Of a stretch of DNA of 64,000 bases, positions 35,711-45,474 are shown piece after piece. The stretch is taken from positions 558,001-622,000 of the forward strand of contig CATOTH010000005.1 of the NCBI GenBank assembly GCA_951813065.1. Direction: 5' to 3'. The notes under the pieces were generated by a model. It ran no database searches. It was not told the origin of the DNA and saw only the letters and a program-made list of their open reading frames with translations. The translations under genes and the position numbers were made by a program. Position 1 is the stretch's first letter. Each line of letters opens with the position of its first letter. The DNA comes from an uncultured Bryobacterales bacterium (GTDB lineage: Bacteria > Acidobacteriota > Terriglobia > Bryobacterales > UBA6623).

Positions 35711-36124
35711 GTGACTGGATTGAGAAGCTGGGACGGACGGACACCGCTGACGAGGCGGTCGGCTCTGGGCGCGCTGGTGGCGGCCGCGTCCGGCGCGACC
35801 GTGCTGCAAGCCGCCCGGGAGTGGACGGAGTTGCGCATTATCGTCGAGGACGAAATGGGCCGCCCGGTTCCGCGCGCAAGCGTGATCGTGCGTGAGCTCG
35901 TGGGCAAGAAACTGAAGCCGAAGAAGAAGGTGTCTCTCGAACTCAAGACCAGCGAGGAGGGTAGCACGCCAGTGCCCCCGCTGCCTCGCGGACAGATCCT
36001 GATCCAAGTGATCAGCAAAGGGTTTCGGACTCATGGCGAGCAAATCGCCCTGACCGAAGCCGAACAGACCAAGACTATCGTTCTGAAGGCCCCTTCCGAT
36101 CAAGTCTCGGTTCACAAGAAATAG
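35711..36124 (+). CDS. small exported transthyretin-like domain protein
   Basis: 137 residues from the GTG at 35711, 5 nt after the barrel gene's stop. It has a twin-arginine-like signal (LTRRSALGALVAAASGATV). The mature part is a beta-sandwich like a Cna-B/transthyretin repeat: LRIIVEDEMGRPVPRASVIVRE as the first strand pair (key VEDEMGRPVP), then PPLPRGQILIQVISKGFRTHGEQIAL (key PRGQI, GFRTHG). It probably works in the envelope with the two upstream products. No family name can be given with confidence. Confidence 0.7.
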   Translation: MTGLRSWDGRTPLTRRSALGALVAAASGATVLQAAREWTELRIIVEDEMGRPVPRASVIVRELVGKKLKPKKKVSLELKTSEEGSTPVPPLPRGQILIQVISKGFRTHGEQIALTEAEQTKTIVLKAPSDQVSVHKK

Positions 36125-36160
36125 GCTGGGCCGGGAACGCCCCGGCCGCTCGAGTAAACC

Positions 36161-36754
36161 ATGCGATTGTTTGTTGCACTTGATTTGAACACCAAAGTCA
36201 TCGCGAATTTGACGGAACTGGTGCGCAGCCTCGCGCCGATGGCCCCCGTCCGCTGGGTCCATCCGCGAAACATGCACGTCACGCTGAAGTACATCGGCCA
36301 GTGGGACGTGGAGCGCATCGACAAGGTCATCGACGCGCTCAGCCAGGTCCGCATCACCACCAAGGTGAAGGTGCCGTTGGCTGGCCTCGGCTTCTTCCCG
36401 CACGCCCGCAGCCCGCGGGTGTTCTGGGCGATCGCCGAGAACACTCCGCCCTTGCGCCAACTGGCCAGCAACGTGGATTACAGCCTCTCGACGCTCGGTA
36501 TCGCGCCCGAGGTGCGCCCCTATGTCCCGCACATCACGCTGGGACGGCTACGGGAATGCGACCTGACAGAAATGCACGAAGCGGTCGAAGAGTTGCCGAG
36601 CCGTGACTTCGGCACCATCGAGCCGGAGTATTTTACGCTTTACGGCAGCCAACTGACGGAAAACGGCCCGATCCACCGCAAGATCGAAGAGTTTCCGTTC
36701 CTGATGCCAATCGCTGGCGAAGCCGAGCATCGCATGGCCACGATGCGCTACTAG
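36161..36754 (+). CDS. thpR: RNA 2',3'-cyclic phosphodiesterase
   Basis: 197 residues of the 2H phosphoesterase (LigT) fold. The two signature motifs are HVTLKYIG (His at about residue 39) and HITLGRLR near residue 127. It opens 2',3'-cyclic phosphates at RNA ends. The usual partner in the window is none; it is followed 2 nt later by the adenylyltransferase gene, so they are likely co-transcribed with mfd. Confidence 0.92.
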   Translation: MRLFVALDLNTKVIANLTELVRSLAPMAPVRWVHPRNMHVTLKYIGQWDVERIDKVIDALSQVRITTKVKVPLAGLGFFPHARSPRVFWAIAENTPPLRQLASNVDYSLSTLGIAPEVRPYVPHITLGRLRECDLTEMHEAVEELPSRDFGTIEPEYFTLYGSQLTENGPIHRKIEEFPFLMPIAGEAEHRMATMRY

Positions 36755-36756
36755 GC

Positions 36757-37254
36757 TTGAGACGGGCGGGCAGCGCAGTGGGCGTTGTGGTTTCGAGGAA
36801 CGACCTGGCCGCCCTCCGAGCCGGCTGGAAGGCTCACGGCGAGCGGGTGGTCTTCACCAACGGCTGTTTCGACTTGCTGCACCCCGGTCATGTCCGCCTC
36901 CTCGAACGGGCGCGCGGGCATGGCGAGCGCCTGATCGTGGCGGTCAACTCGGACGACAGCGTGCGGGGGCTGAAGGGCCCGACCCGCCCCGTGCTGCCGG
37001 AAAGCGAACGCGCGTCCACGCTGGCCGCGCTGGCCAGCGTGGACGCGGTCACGGTCTTCGGCGAGGAAACGCCGCACGTGCTGCTCGCGACGCTGCTCCC
37101 CGACGTGCTTGTCAAGGGGGCCGACTGGGCGCACTGGATCGCGGGCCGCGAAATTGTCGAAGAGGCCGGGGGTGAAGTGCTCGCCATCCCCGTGGAGACA
37201 GGGTATTCGACAACTGACGTGGTTGCGAACATCCTGCGGATGCATTCCGATTGA
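36757..37254 (+). CDS. HldE/RfaE2-type nucleotidyltransferase
   Basis: 165 residues from a TTG at 36757; GTG at 36778 is possible. The cytidylyltransferase fold shows [16 protein letters not shown] (HxGH), [15 protein letters not shown] (key NSDDSV) and [10 protein letters not shown] at the end. This matches the C-terminal, adenylyltransferase half of HldE, which makes ADP-heptose for lipopolysaccharide core. Here it is a free-standing gene without the kinase half. It overlaps the mfd start by 4 nt. Confidence 0.88.
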   Translation: MRRAGSAVGVVVSRNDLAALRAGWKAHGERVVFTNGCFDLLHPGHVRLLERARGHGERLIVAVNSDDSVRGLKGPTRPVLPESERASTLAALASVDAVTVFGEETPHVLLATLLPDVLVKGADWAHWIAGREIVEEAGGEVLAIPVETGYSTTDVVANILRMHSD

Positions 37255-40200
37255 CGCCCCTCGGACTGCGCGACCGCTTCGAGGACCTGGGTCGCCACAA
37301 GTCCTTTCTCGCGCTCCTGGCGGTGCTGCGCCAGCGCAAGCCCGTCCTGCAGCAACTGTCCGGTCTTGCATCGGCCGCCCGGGCCGCTTACTTGCTGCTT
37401 CTGCAGCGCAAGACCGGCCGCCCCGTGCTGGTGCTCACTGGCAGCCAGGCAGCCGCGGAGACGCTCCACGAGACCCTGCAGGCATGGTTCGAGATGGCGG
37501 GCGGTTCGGAAACCGACCCCGCCCCGTGCCTGCTACCGGCCCACGACGTGACTCCATTCGACGGCTTGTCCCCACACCCGGATATCTGCGAGAGCCGGGC
37601 GATCGCCCTCTGGCGCATGGCAGAGCGGCAGGTCTCCATCGTCGTCGCCCCGGTGGCGGCGGCGCTGCAGCGAGTCGCCGCGCCTGATCGCTATCGCGAG
37701 CTAGCCTGGCCGATCGAGGCGGGAGACCGGATCGACCTCGAGGAACTCGCGGCCAGCCTCGGAACGCTCGGATATAGGCGTCGTGAGCCTGTCGAGATGG
37801 TGGGGCAGTTCGCAGTGCGCGGCGGGATCCTGGACGTGTTCGCGCCGGAAACGCGGAACCCGTTCCGCCTGGAATTCCTCGGAGATCAGGTGGAGTCGAT
37901 CCGGGAATTCAATCCTGGGACGCAGCAGTCGGTCCAGCGACGCGACTCGCTCACGGTGCTGCCGATGCACGAGTACCCGGCAGGCGGGTCCGGCGAGGGC
38001 GTCCTGCCTGCCGGATGGGAGTTCAGCGCCGTCGGGAAGGAATGGCGCTCCGGAACCCTGCTCGACCTGCTGCCGGACGCGACCGTCTTGTGGATCGAGC
38101 CGACCGAGGCCAGCCAGGAAGCTGCCAAGCTGCGTGAGCGGCTCGAGGACGCCTGCGAGCGCGGCGGCGGCGACCCCCGCGAGCACTACCTGGACCTGGA
38201 CCGCTGGACGCGCGAGACCCGCTCCCGGCAACAGGTGTCGTTCAACGAGCTGGGACTGGCTGTTGAGCACCTCGGTGCGCCGGACTCATCGTGGCACATC
38301 CCGTCGCAACGCGCGGTGCGGTTCCAGGGCCGGGTCGCTCACTGCGTGCAAGAGATCAAGGCGCAAATCGGCGCAGGCATGCGCGTCCTGGTCGCAGCCA
38401 AGTCAGTCGGCGATCTCGAGCGGCTGGCAGAGATGTTTCGCGAATACGAGGTGCCCTTCCAGGTCGTGCTGCGCGAGAGACCGCGCGGATTGAGTCGCTA
38501 CCTCGAAGAGAAAGCGTACATGGCCGGCCCGGTTGCCTCGGCAATCCTGGTGCAAGCCGCGATCAGCGAGGGTTGTGCCCTGCCCGATTCCCGCCTCGCC
38601 GTGTACGGGACGCAGGATATCTTCTCCAGCTCCGACCTGGTTCCCAAGCCGAAGAAACGCCAGGCCACCGCCGCGACTTTCCTCTCCGACCTGGAGGACT
38701 TGCGAAAGGGAGACTTCGTTGTGCACGCGCAACACGGCGTGGGCCGCTACCTCGGCACCCGTGAAGTCGAGACCGCCGGACGCAGCGACGAGTTCATGGT
38801 GCTCGAATACGCCGAAGCCGCAAAGCTCTACGTTCCGCTGGCGCGCCTGGACCTCGTCCACAAGTATCACGGCGCCGGGGGACCGCAGCCATCGCTGGAC
38901 CGGATGGGGGGGCAGACATGGGAGCGGACGAAGAGGAAAGTCAAGGCGCGGCTGCTGGACATGGCCGACGACCTGCTCAAGCTCTACGCCCAGCGCCAGC
39001 TCGGTCGCGACTTCGCGTATTCGCCCGACAGCAATTGGCAGCGCGAATTCGAGGACTCGTTCGCCTACGCGCCGACAGAGGACCAGATCAGTGCCGCTAG
39101 AGAGATCAAGCGTGACATGGAGTCTACGCGCATCATGGACCGGCTGGTGTGCGGGGATGTCGGTTTCGGAAAGACCGAAGTCGCCATGCGAGCCGCTTTC
39201 AAGGCGTTGGGAGACGACAAGCAGGTCGCCGTTCTCGTGCCCACTACCGTCCTGGCATACCAGCACCTGGAAACGTTCCGGCAGCGGTTCGAGGCATTTC
39301 CGGTCGAGATCGAGATGCTGTCGCGGTTCCGCACCCCCAAACAGCAACGCGAGATCGCGGAGCGGCTGCGAAACGGCCAGGTGGATATCGTGATCGGCAC
39401 TCACCGGCTGCTGTCGAAGGACATCGAGTTTCGCGATCTGGGACTGCTCATCATCGACGAGGAGCAGAGATTCGGGGTGCGCCACAAAGAGCGCCTCAAG
39501 CAAGTCCGCAAGACCGTTGACGTGCTGTCCCTGACGGCGACGCCGATCCCCAGGACGCTCTACATGTCACTGATGGGCCTGCGCGACGTCTCGGTGATCA
39601 AGACACCACCGCAGGACCGGCTGGCGGTGCAGACAATCGTGACCGCGTACGATGACCACCTGGCGCAGTCCGCGATCCGGCGCGAGGTGTCGAGGGGTGG
39701 GCAGGTGTACTTCCTCCACAACCGGGTCGAGTCGATCGACGCGGTCGCGGGAAGGCTCGCCGCGACGATGCCCAACGTCCGCTTCCGCGTGGGACACGGC
39801 CAAATGGCCGAGCGGCAACTGGAGGACGTCATGCTCGGCTTCATGCAGCACAAGTTCGACGTCCTGGTGGCAACGACGATCATCGAGAACGGGCTCGACA
39901 TCCCCTTGGCGAACACGATGATCATCGATCGCGCGGACCTCTACGGGCTGGCGGAACTCTACCAGCTCCGCGGACGCGTCGGCCGCTCCAACCGCCGCGC
40001 CTACGCCTACCTGATGGTGCCGCCCGATCGCGAGCTGACCGATGTCGCTCGGCGGCGGCTGGGCGCACTGAGGGAGTTCAGCGAACTCGGTTCCGGTTTC
40101 AAGATGGCCGCCCTGGACCTGGAACTCCGCGGTGCCGGCAACTTGCTTGGTGGGGAGCAAAGCGGCCAGATCGCGGCGGTCGGATTTGAGACTTATACGC

Positions 40201-40688
40201 AACTGATGGAAGAAACCGTGCGCAAGCTGCAGGGCGAGGACGTCGAGGAAGCCGTCCGCTCGCAGATCACGCTGCGGGTCGATTTCCACGTGCCTCAGGA
40301 ATACGTTCCGGACGAGACACAGAGACTGCAGCTATACAAGCGCCTTGCCGCGGTCCGGAACGAGAAGGAGCGCGACGAGGCCGCGACCGATCTCAAGGAC
40401 CGCTACGGCCCGGTGCCGGCCGCTGTCAACAACCTCTTGCAGCACTCGGTGTTGAAGCACAGGGCCCAATCGATGCGGATCCCTCTGCTGGAACGCCGGT
40501 CCAACAGGCTCAAGCTGAGACTCCGCGCCGACTCGCGGATCGACCCGCAGAAGCTGATGGGGTTCGTCGCCGGGACCAACGGAGCTGTCTTCAGGCCGGA
40601 CGGCACGTTCGAATGGGAGGGCTTCGCCTTCCACGGATCGTCCCTGTTCAACGAGATCCACCGTCTGCTGGACCGTCTCGCGGCCTGA
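37251..40688 (+). CDS. mfd: transcription-repair coupling factor
   Basis: 1,145 residues, close to the usual 1,150. UvrB-like N-terminal domains 1-2 (residues about 30-340); the RNAP-interaction domain from about 480 ([15 protein letters not shown]); RecG-like helicase with [16 protein letters not shown] (Walker A) and [16 protein letters not shown] (DEEQ); helicase C with [20 protein letters not shown] domain at the end. It displaces stalled RNA polymerase and recruits UvrA. TTG start at 37251 overlaps the previous stop. It is the last chromosome-type gene before the plasmid-like segment. Confidence 0.96.
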   Translation: MTPLGLRDRFEDLGRHKSFLALLAVLRQRKPVLQQLSGLASAARAAYLLLLQRKTGRPVLVLTGSQAAAETLHETLQAWFEMAGGSETDPAPCLLPAHDVTPFDGLSPHPDICESRAIALWRMAERQVSIVVAPVAAALQRVAAPDRYRELAWPIEAGDRIDLEELAASLGTLGYRRREPVEMVGQFAVRGGILDVFAPETRNPFRLEFLGDQVESIREFNPGTQQSVQRRDSLTVLPMHEYPAGGSGEGVLPAGWEFSAVGKEWRSGTLLDLLPDATVLWIEPTEASQEAAKLRERLEDACERGGGDPREHYLDLDRWTRETRSRQQVSFNELGLAVEHLGAPDSSWHIPSQRAVRFQGRVAHCVQEIKAQIGAGMRVLVAAKSVGDLERLAEMFREYEVPFQVVLRERPRGLSRYLEEKAYMAGPVASAILVQAAISEGCALPDSRLAVYGTQDIFSSSDLVPKPKKRQATAATFLSDLEDLRKGDFVVHAQHGVGRYLGTREVETAGRSDEFMVLEYAEAAKLYVPLARLDLVHKYHGAGGPQPSLDRMGGQTWERTKRKVKARLLDMADDLLKLYAQRQLGRDFAYSPDSNWQREFEDSFAYAPTEDQISAAREIKRDMESTRIMDRLVCGDVGFGKTEVAMRAAFKALGDDKQVAVLVPTTVLAYQHLETFRQRFEAFPVEIEMLSRFRTPKQQREIAERLRNGQVDIVIGTHRLLSKDIEFRDLGLLIIDEEQRFGVRHKERLKQVRKTVDVLSLTATPIPRTLYMSLMGLRDVSVIKTPPQDRLAVQTIVTAYDDHLAQSAIRREVSRGGQVYFLHNRVESIDAVAGRLAATMPNVRFRVGHGQMAERQLEDVMLGFMQHKFDVLVATTIIENGLDIPLANTMIIDRADLYGLAELYQLRGRVGRSNRRAYAYLMVPPDRELTDVARRRLGALREFSELGSGFKMAALDLELRGAGNLLGGEQSGQIAAVGFETYTQLMEETVRKLQGEDVEEAVRSQITLRVDFHVPQEYVPDETQRLQLYKRLAAVRNEKERDEAATDLKDRYGPVPAAVNNLLQHSVLKHRAQSMRIPLLERRSNRLKLRLRADSRIDPQKLMGFVAGTNGAVFRPDGTFEWEGFAFHGSSLFNEIHRLLDRLAA

Positions 40689-40782
40689 AGCAAGTTCCTG
40701 CCCCGCCCGCGGCAAACCCTCTGTACAATCGAAACAGACTATATGTAGCGGCGATCCACGAAGTGCAGCGGAGCGTGTTGCC

Positions 40783-40803
40783 AGGCAGCCAAGGAGGCTG
40801 CCT
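40783..40803 (+). promoter_or_regulatory. hairpin enclosing the repA Shine-Dalgarno
   Basis: AGGCAGCC (40783-40790) and GGCTGCCT (40796-40803) form a perfect 8-bp stem with loop AAGGA. The strong SD AAGGAGG (40791-40797) lies in the loop and right arm, and the TTG start at 40803 abuts the stem. Folding would hide the ribosome binding site, as expected for copy-control of a replication initiator. Confidence 0.62.
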
Positions 40804-41948
40804 TGCAGTTCCCCCCCGAGCTAGAGCGTCACCCCACCCGCAAGCGGGCCCAGCTCGCCTACCTTCAGGGGATCGAGGCGCTCTCGCGCCACCCCGAGGC
40901 GCGTGACGCCCACATCCACTGGCTGCGCCGCCAGACGCCCGTCGCGATGAACGACGACGGGTGGATCCTGCTCGTCTATCCGACCGAGACCGAAGCCCGC
41001 CTGGCGGAGGCCAACGAGGCGATGGTGCGCCTCGGCCACAGGCTGCGCGCCATCGAGGCCGCCCAGGGGGTGGTCGCGCGGGCTGTCGGGGGAGCGAATG
41101 GCTCCGGCGGCAGCGCGAACGGCGGCAAGGCGAGGAAGAGGCCAGCGCGCCAAGAGAAACGCCAGCCCTGGGAGCGACGGCCGGTCTACATGCCGGCCTT
41201 CCTGGTCCAGACCACGCTGCCGCATCGCGAGCCGAAGGACTCGCGGTTCTTGCGTGTCAACGGAGAGGGGAGGACGACGGTCTTCACCGACCGGGCTGTC
41301 GGCCTGCCGTTCGGCGTCTACCCCAGGCTGATCGTGATCGAGCTGGCCACTGCCGCAGTCCGCACGAAGAGCCGCACGTATGTCATCGGCCGCTCGATCA
41401 ACGAACTGTTGACCCGGATGGGGATCTCGAACAGCGGCGGCTCCCGCAGTCAGGCCACGCTCGCCCGCGACCAGCTCGACCGCCTCTGCTGGGCGAAGTT
41501 CGTCACAACTCATCTCTCGAAGTACGAGCCCACCGCGCTGGGCGTGGCGGATCGGTGGCTGGAGAAGACAAGCGACGGTCTGAAGGTCACGCTCACGGAG
41601 CGCTTCTTCGAACAGGCCACGAAGTCGGCCGTGCCCCTCGACCCCTTCATCCTCCGCAAGCTCAGGCGGTCCCCGCTCTCGATCGACATTTACGGGTGGA
41701 TCACCTACCGGATGTCGACGCTGGAGCGGCCGACAACGATCTCGTGGCCGAGCATCGAGAGGCAGTTCGGGTCGGAGTACAAGCACCCGCGGCAATTTCG
41801 ATGGATGTTCCGAGCTTGCCTCAAGCGGATTGAGGAAGCATGGCCCGGGGAACTTGGCGTAGAGGTCCAGGACAGGCGAGTCGTGTTGACTCCATCCCCG
41901 CCCTCCGTGGCATCACGCACGGAGCGCCACAACGCGAAGCACCACTGA
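40803..41948 (+). CDS. repA: plasmid replication initiator RepA (RepA_C type)
   Basis: 381 residues from TTG at 40803 with SD AAGGAGG 5 nt upstream. The first 130 residues are helical and end in a Gly/Ser/Lys-rich linker. Residues about 150-330 match the plasmid-encoded RepA family: AFLVQTTLPHREPK, RVNGEGRTTVFTDRAVGLPFGVYPRL (key GLPFGVYPR), TKSRTYVIGRSINELL and RMGISNSGG. The C-terminal winged-helix region holds IYGWITYRMSTLE. It should bind the iterons that begin at its stop codon and open the origin. No parA/parB genes are seen beside it. Confidence 0.85.
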   Translation: MQFPPELERHPTRKRAQLAYLQGIEALSRHPEARDAHIHWLRRQTPVAMNDDGWILLVYPTETEARLAEANEAMVRLGHRLRAIEAAQGVVARAVGGANGSGGSANGGKARKRPARQEKRQPWERRPVYMPAFLVQTTLPHREPKDSRFLRVNGEGRTTVFTDRAVGLPFGVYPRLIVIELATAAVRTKSRTYVIGRSINELLTRMGISNSGGSRSQATLARDQLDRLCWAKFVTTHLSKYEPTALGVADRWLEKTSDGLKVTLTERFFEQATKSAVPLDPFILRKLRRSPLSIDIYGWITYRMSTLERPTTISWPSIERQFGSEYKHPRQFRWMFRACLKRIEEAWPGELGVEVQDRRVVLTPSPPSVASRTERHNAKHH

Positions 41949-41958
41949 CGCTGACGAT

Positions 41959-42103
41959 TTGCGCTGGTTTACTGACGCTTTCTTGCGGAACCAGATTTGC
42001 GCTGGTTTACTGACGCTCCTGCGCTGGTTTACTGACGCGGCCTGCGCTGGTTTACTGACGCTCCTGCGCTGGTTTACTGACGCTCCTGCGCTGGTTTACT
42101 GAC
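41959..42103 (+). repeat. six iterons of a RepA-dependent origin
   Basis: The core GCGCTGGTTTACTGAC occurs without mismatch at 41961, 41999, 42021, 42044, 42066 and 42088. The last five are spaced 22-23 nt, i.e. two helical turns, and the first 38 nt away. A partial copy (ACTGACGCTGACG) overlaps the repA stop codon. Direct 22-nt iterons immediately downstream of repA are the standard layout of an iteron-regulated plasmid origin. Confidence 0.93.
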
Positions 42104-42452
42104 ACCGCTCATATATATCTCCTGTAGCTCCTATAGCACCTGTAGATTCCACCTGTAGGATGCGCGCGCGAATGCAGCCCTCGGGGTTCGCTCCTCTGGC
42201 TGGTTCCTCAGCGCCCTGGGGCATCGCGCCAAGCTGCTCCGGACCACAAGTCGCGGCGCCCTGCGCCGGGAGAGATCCCTCTCGGAAACGACCACCCGTG
42301 GCCGAACATCGTCGCCCTCGCCGGTCGCGGCGGAGGGACGGACGAGATCCTCCAGAGCCCGATGGGCCTGTTGCGGCGGGACGGCACGATCTCCCTGTAG
42401 CACCCCGGCTGTCCTTGCAGTGCCACGGTTCCGGCGCGACCATCGCCGTAGT
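42104..42452 (+). other. origin-proximal noncoding region (AT-rich block and CCTGTAG repeats)
   Basis: 349 nt. ATATATAT (42111-42118) in otherwise GC-rich DNA could be the unwinding element. CCTGTAG recurs at 42121, 42139 and 42152, with CCTATAG at 42130. After about 42170 no repeat or convincing gene is seen; an alternative in-frame ATG for the pilin gene lies at 42420. Confidence 0.6.
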
Positions 42453-42749
42453 ATGCCGAGACCTCGAATCGATCTTCGCGGGGCGCTCGTCCTGCGGCTC
42501 CCGCTGTTGCTGGCCGTCACCGCGGCATCCGCGTTCGCGGCGGCCAGCCCCTGGGAGGGCGCCATCGACAACCTCCAGGCCGCGTTCACCGGTCCCATCG
42601 GCCGCGGGCTCAGCCTGGTCGCGATCGTCGTCACCGGGCTGATGTTCGCGTTCGGCGAGCCCGGGGGCAAGAAGGCCCTGGCCGGAGTCCTGTTCGGCCT
42701 GTCGATGGCCATCGGGGCGACGGGCTGGCTGACCTGGCTGACGAGCTGA
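42453..42749 (+). CDS. trbC: conjugal transfer pilin TrbC/VirB2-like
   Basis: 98 residues from the ATG at 42453. A long signal region (LRLPLLLAVTAASAFAAA) and two hydrophobic segments (GLSLVAIVVTGLMFAFG; LAGVLFGLSMAIGATGWL) separated by GEPGGKKA are the VirB2/TrbC pilin pattern. It would form the transfer pilus after processing. Its stop overlaps the next start (TGATG), opening a block of coupled transfer genes. Confidence 0.78.
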   Translation: MPRPRIDLRGALVLRLPLLLAVTAASAFAAASPWEGAIDNLQAAFTGPIGRGLSLVAIVVTGLMFAFGEPGGKKALAGVLFGLSMAIGATGWLTWLTS

Positions 42750-43042
42750 TGCAGGAACCTCCGCGCAAGTGGGTCGCCTCGCAGGCCCTCAATCGGCCGC
42801 TCACGATCGCGGGTTGCGAGCGCACCTGGTTCATCCTCAACGGCATCCTGGCCTACGCCCTGTACACGGCGACCTACAGCCTCACGTTCGGCGCGGCGCT
42901 GGGGCTCGCGGGTTACGCCGTCGGCGTCGCCGCCTGCCGCGAGGATCCGGCGATGCTGCGGATTATCAAGGCCGCCCAGCGGTACAGGCCGCGGTACGAC
43001 CCCGGCAAGCCGGACGCAGGGCCTGGGGTACGCCTGGTCTGA
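42749..43042 (+). CDS. trbD: type IV secretion protein TrbD/VirB3-like
   Basis: 97 residues. A short polar N-terminus (KWVASQALNRPLTIAGCERT) and one or two membrane helices (FILNGILAYALYTATYSLTFGAALGLAGYAVGV, quoted here only by its ends FILNGIL and GYAVGV) match VirB3, which partners the VirB4 ATPase at the inner membrane. It is coupled at both ends by TGATG overlaps. Confidence 0.8.
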   Translation: MQEPPRKWVASQALNRPLTIAGCERTWFILNGILAYALYTATYSLTFGAALGLAGYAVGVAACREDPAMLRIIKAAQRYRPRYDPGKPDAGPGVRLV

Positions 43043-45474
43043 TGCCCGAATCCGCGGCAGCCGTGTTCCGGAGGGCCCGGGACGAGGCGGGATCGCTTGC
43101 CTCGGAGATCCCCTACTGGGGCTGGCTGCAGGACGGGCGGACCTGCCTGACCCGGCGCGGGGAGCTGGTCACCGTCGGGGGGCTGGTTCCGCGGCCCACC
43201 GCCGGGCTGTCGCACGAGCAGCTTTCAACCGTCGTCGAGCGCTGGGTGCGGCTGCTGGGTCAGCTGGACAGCCGCACCCGGCTGTCGCTGTTCGTGCTGC
43301 GCAGGCCCCTGCCCCCGGCCGAGGCCGGCGAGGCGGGGATCGCCGGCGAGTCGGCACGGGCGCGCGCCGCGCACCTCAGCCGGAGGCTCTCACGGCTCGA
43401 GATCAGTGTCGCGTGGGCGCGGGATCCCCGGCTCAGGGCGGCCCCTTCCGCCAACGGCACGCCGGCCTGGCTGGAGCGGGGCCGGGCCGTGCTGCAGCCG
43501 GATCGCCGGCCAGCCTGGATCCGCAGCCAGGTCGAGGAGGCCTGCGAGCAGTTGCGGCAGGACGTCGACGCGCACTGCCGGCTGATCGAGGACCTGACTC
43601 CGATCCGGATCCTCGAGCCCGATGAGGCCACCCGGATCCTGAACGAGCTGGTCAACCGGCCCGGCACGGAACCGCCGACCGCGAGGGGCTCGGGGCTGCA
43701 CTGGCGCCTGGCCCAGTCCGAGTTGGAGGCGGAGCGCCGGCAGTTGCGCATCGATGGCGAGGACGCGCTCGTGTACTCGCTGGTCGAGCCCCCGTCCGAG
43801 GCGGCTGCCGACCAGCTCCGCGAGCTGCTGCAGCTGCCGGCGACGATGACGGTGTCGTGGGAGTTCCGGCGCCTGCCCACGGACAAGGCGCGCAAGCGCA
43901 TCGACAGCGCCAGGAAGTTTTTCTTCGCCAAGCGCTTCAGCATGATGGCCCACGCCCGGGACGCGGACGGAACCTCGACCGCCATGCTCGACGAGGCCGC
44001 CGACACCGAGGCGGCGCGCCTGGGAACTGCGCAGGCCGAGCTCGAGGCGGACGGGATGCCATACGGCGACCTGGCCCTGGGGCTGACTTTGCACGGCCCG
44101 CTGGAGGAGATCGAGCGGCACGACGCCGCGGTGCGGCGCATCTTCGCCTCCTGCGACGCCAAGATCATCCGGGAGAGCTACGGCCAGCTGGCGGCGTACT
44201 TCGCGCGGCTGCCCGGGGCGGCGCGTGCCAACCAGCCGCGGCCCCTGCTGGTCTCCGCCGGCGTCGCCGCGGCCCTGGCCCCGCTGTGCGGGCCGACCCT
44301 CGGGTCCCCTCGCAGCGCCCACCTGGACGAGGAGTGCCTGTGCGTCCTGGAGACTCGCGAGGGGACACCCTACCACTACGACCTGTTCGCCGGCGGCGGG
44401 GGCGACATCGGGCACACCCTGATCCTCGGCCAGACCGGGAGCGGCAAGAGCTTCCTGCTGAACTTCCTGCTGGTGTCGGCGGTCAAGTACGGTCCGCGCG
44501 TGTTCATCCTCGACCTCGGCGGGTCCTACCGCCCGCTGACACAGCTGATGGGCGGGGACTACCTGCAGCTCTCGCCGGACCCGGAGGCCCCGACCCGCGT
44601 GCGGCCGTTCTCGCTGCCGCCGGGGGAGCGGACCTTCCAGTTCCTGGCCGGATGGGTCAGGCGGCTGCTGGAGCTCGGCGGCTACGAGACCACGGGCGGC
44701 GACACCAACGAGATCCGCAAGCTCGTCGAGGACCTGTACCGGTTCGACGTCGCCGAGCGGCGGCTGGGATCGCTGGCGGAATCGCTGCTGCAGCGCATGA
44801 AGCCGGCGATGTCGCGGTGGGTCGGCAACGGGACGTGGGGCGCGGTCTTCGACAACCCGCCCGCCGAGGGCGCCGAGGATGCCTGGGGGGAGTGGCAGGT
44901 CGTCGACCTGGCCAGCGCCGCCGAGCACGACGACCTGGTCGAGGCCGCGCTGGGCTACTACCTCGAGAAGATGCGGCACGAGATCGACGATCCCGCCGAC
45001 CTGGCCCGGGTGAAGATCGCCGTCGTGGACGAGGCCTGGAAGTTCCTCAAGGACCCGTCCGTGAGCGCCTATCTCGCGGAGGCCGCCAAGACCTGGCGCA
45101 AGAAGAACGCGGCCCTGCTGCTGGCGACCCAGTCGGGCGGGGACCTGGCCAGGGCCGAGACCGCCAGGGGCCTTCTGGAGGCGACGCCCACGCGGCTGTT
45201 CCTGGCCAACCCGGAGTTCCCGCTGGAACTGGCGGAGGCCTTCCAGCTGTCGCCCGCGGAGGTCGACCAGATCCGCGGGCTGGTGCCCAAGCACGAGATC
45301 TACCTGCGCCGGACGGGCGAGGCCGAGGTGCTGCGGCTGGAGGTCGACCAGCGCTCCTACTGGCTGTATACGAGCTCGGCAAGGGACGCCGCCAAGCGGG
45401 CGCGCGCGATCGCCGAGCACGGGCTGTCCGGGGCGCTCGACCGGCTCGCCAGGGGGGCGTACCGAACGCAATGA
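43042..45474 (+). CDS. trbE: type IV secretion ATPase TrbE/VirB4
   Basis: 810 residues from ATG 43042, which overlaps the trbD stop; the frame is open further upstream but overlaps trbD. Walker A LILGQTGSGKSFLLNF at about residue 463, Walker B VKIAVVDEAWKFL near 657 and the LLLATQSGGDL motif near 695 are as in VirB4. It powers pilus assembly and substrate passage. The N-terminal 400 residues are the poorly conserved membrane-associated part. Confidence 0.93.
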   Translation: MPESAAAVFRRARDEAGSLASEIPYWGWLQDGRTCLTRRGELVTVGGLVPRPTAGLSHEQLSTVVERWVRLLGQLDSRTRLSLFVLRRPLPPAEAGEAGIAGESARARAAHLSRRLSRLEISVAWARDPRLRAAPSANGTPAWLERGRAVLQPDRRPAWIRSQVEEACEQLRQDVDAHCRLIEDLTPIRILEPDEATRILNELVNRPGTEPPTARGSGLHWRLAQSELEAERRQLRIDGEDALVYSLVEPPSEAAADQLRELLQLPATMTVSWEFRRLPTDKARKRIDSARKFFFAKRFSMMAHARDADGTSTAMLDEAADTEAARLGTAQAELEADGMPYGDLALGLTLHGPLEEIERHDAAVRRIFASCDAKIIRESYGQLAAYFARLPGAARANQPRPLLVSAGVAAALAPLCGPTLGSPRSAHLDEECLCVLETREGTPYHYDLFAGGGGDIGHTLILGQTGSGKSFLLNFLLVSAVKYGPRVFILDLGGSYRPLTQLMGGDYLQLSPDPEAPTRVRPFSLPPGERTFQFLAGWVRRLLELGGYETTGGDTNEIRKLVEDLYRFDVAERRLGSLAESLLQRMKPAMSRWVGNGTWGAVFDNPPAEGAEDAWGEWQVVDLASAAEHDDLVEAALGYYLEKMRHEIDDPADLARVKIAVVDEAWKFLKDPSVSAYLAEAAKTWRKKNAALLLATQSGGDLARAETARGLLEATPTRLFLANPEFPLELAEAFQLSPAEVDQIRGLVPKHEIYLRRTGEAEVLRLEVDQRSYWLYTSSARDAAKRARAIAEHGLSGALDRLARGAYRTQ

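Noticed and set aside
40600-40900. tRNA or direct-repeat attachment site at the chromosome/plasmid junction
   Set aside because: No cloverleaf and no short direct repeat matching another place was seen; the other end lies outside the window.
41959-42103. CRISPR array
   Set aside because: The repeats are direct 16-nt cores with 6-7-nt spacers of near-identical sequence, next to repA, and no cas gene is present; they are iterons.
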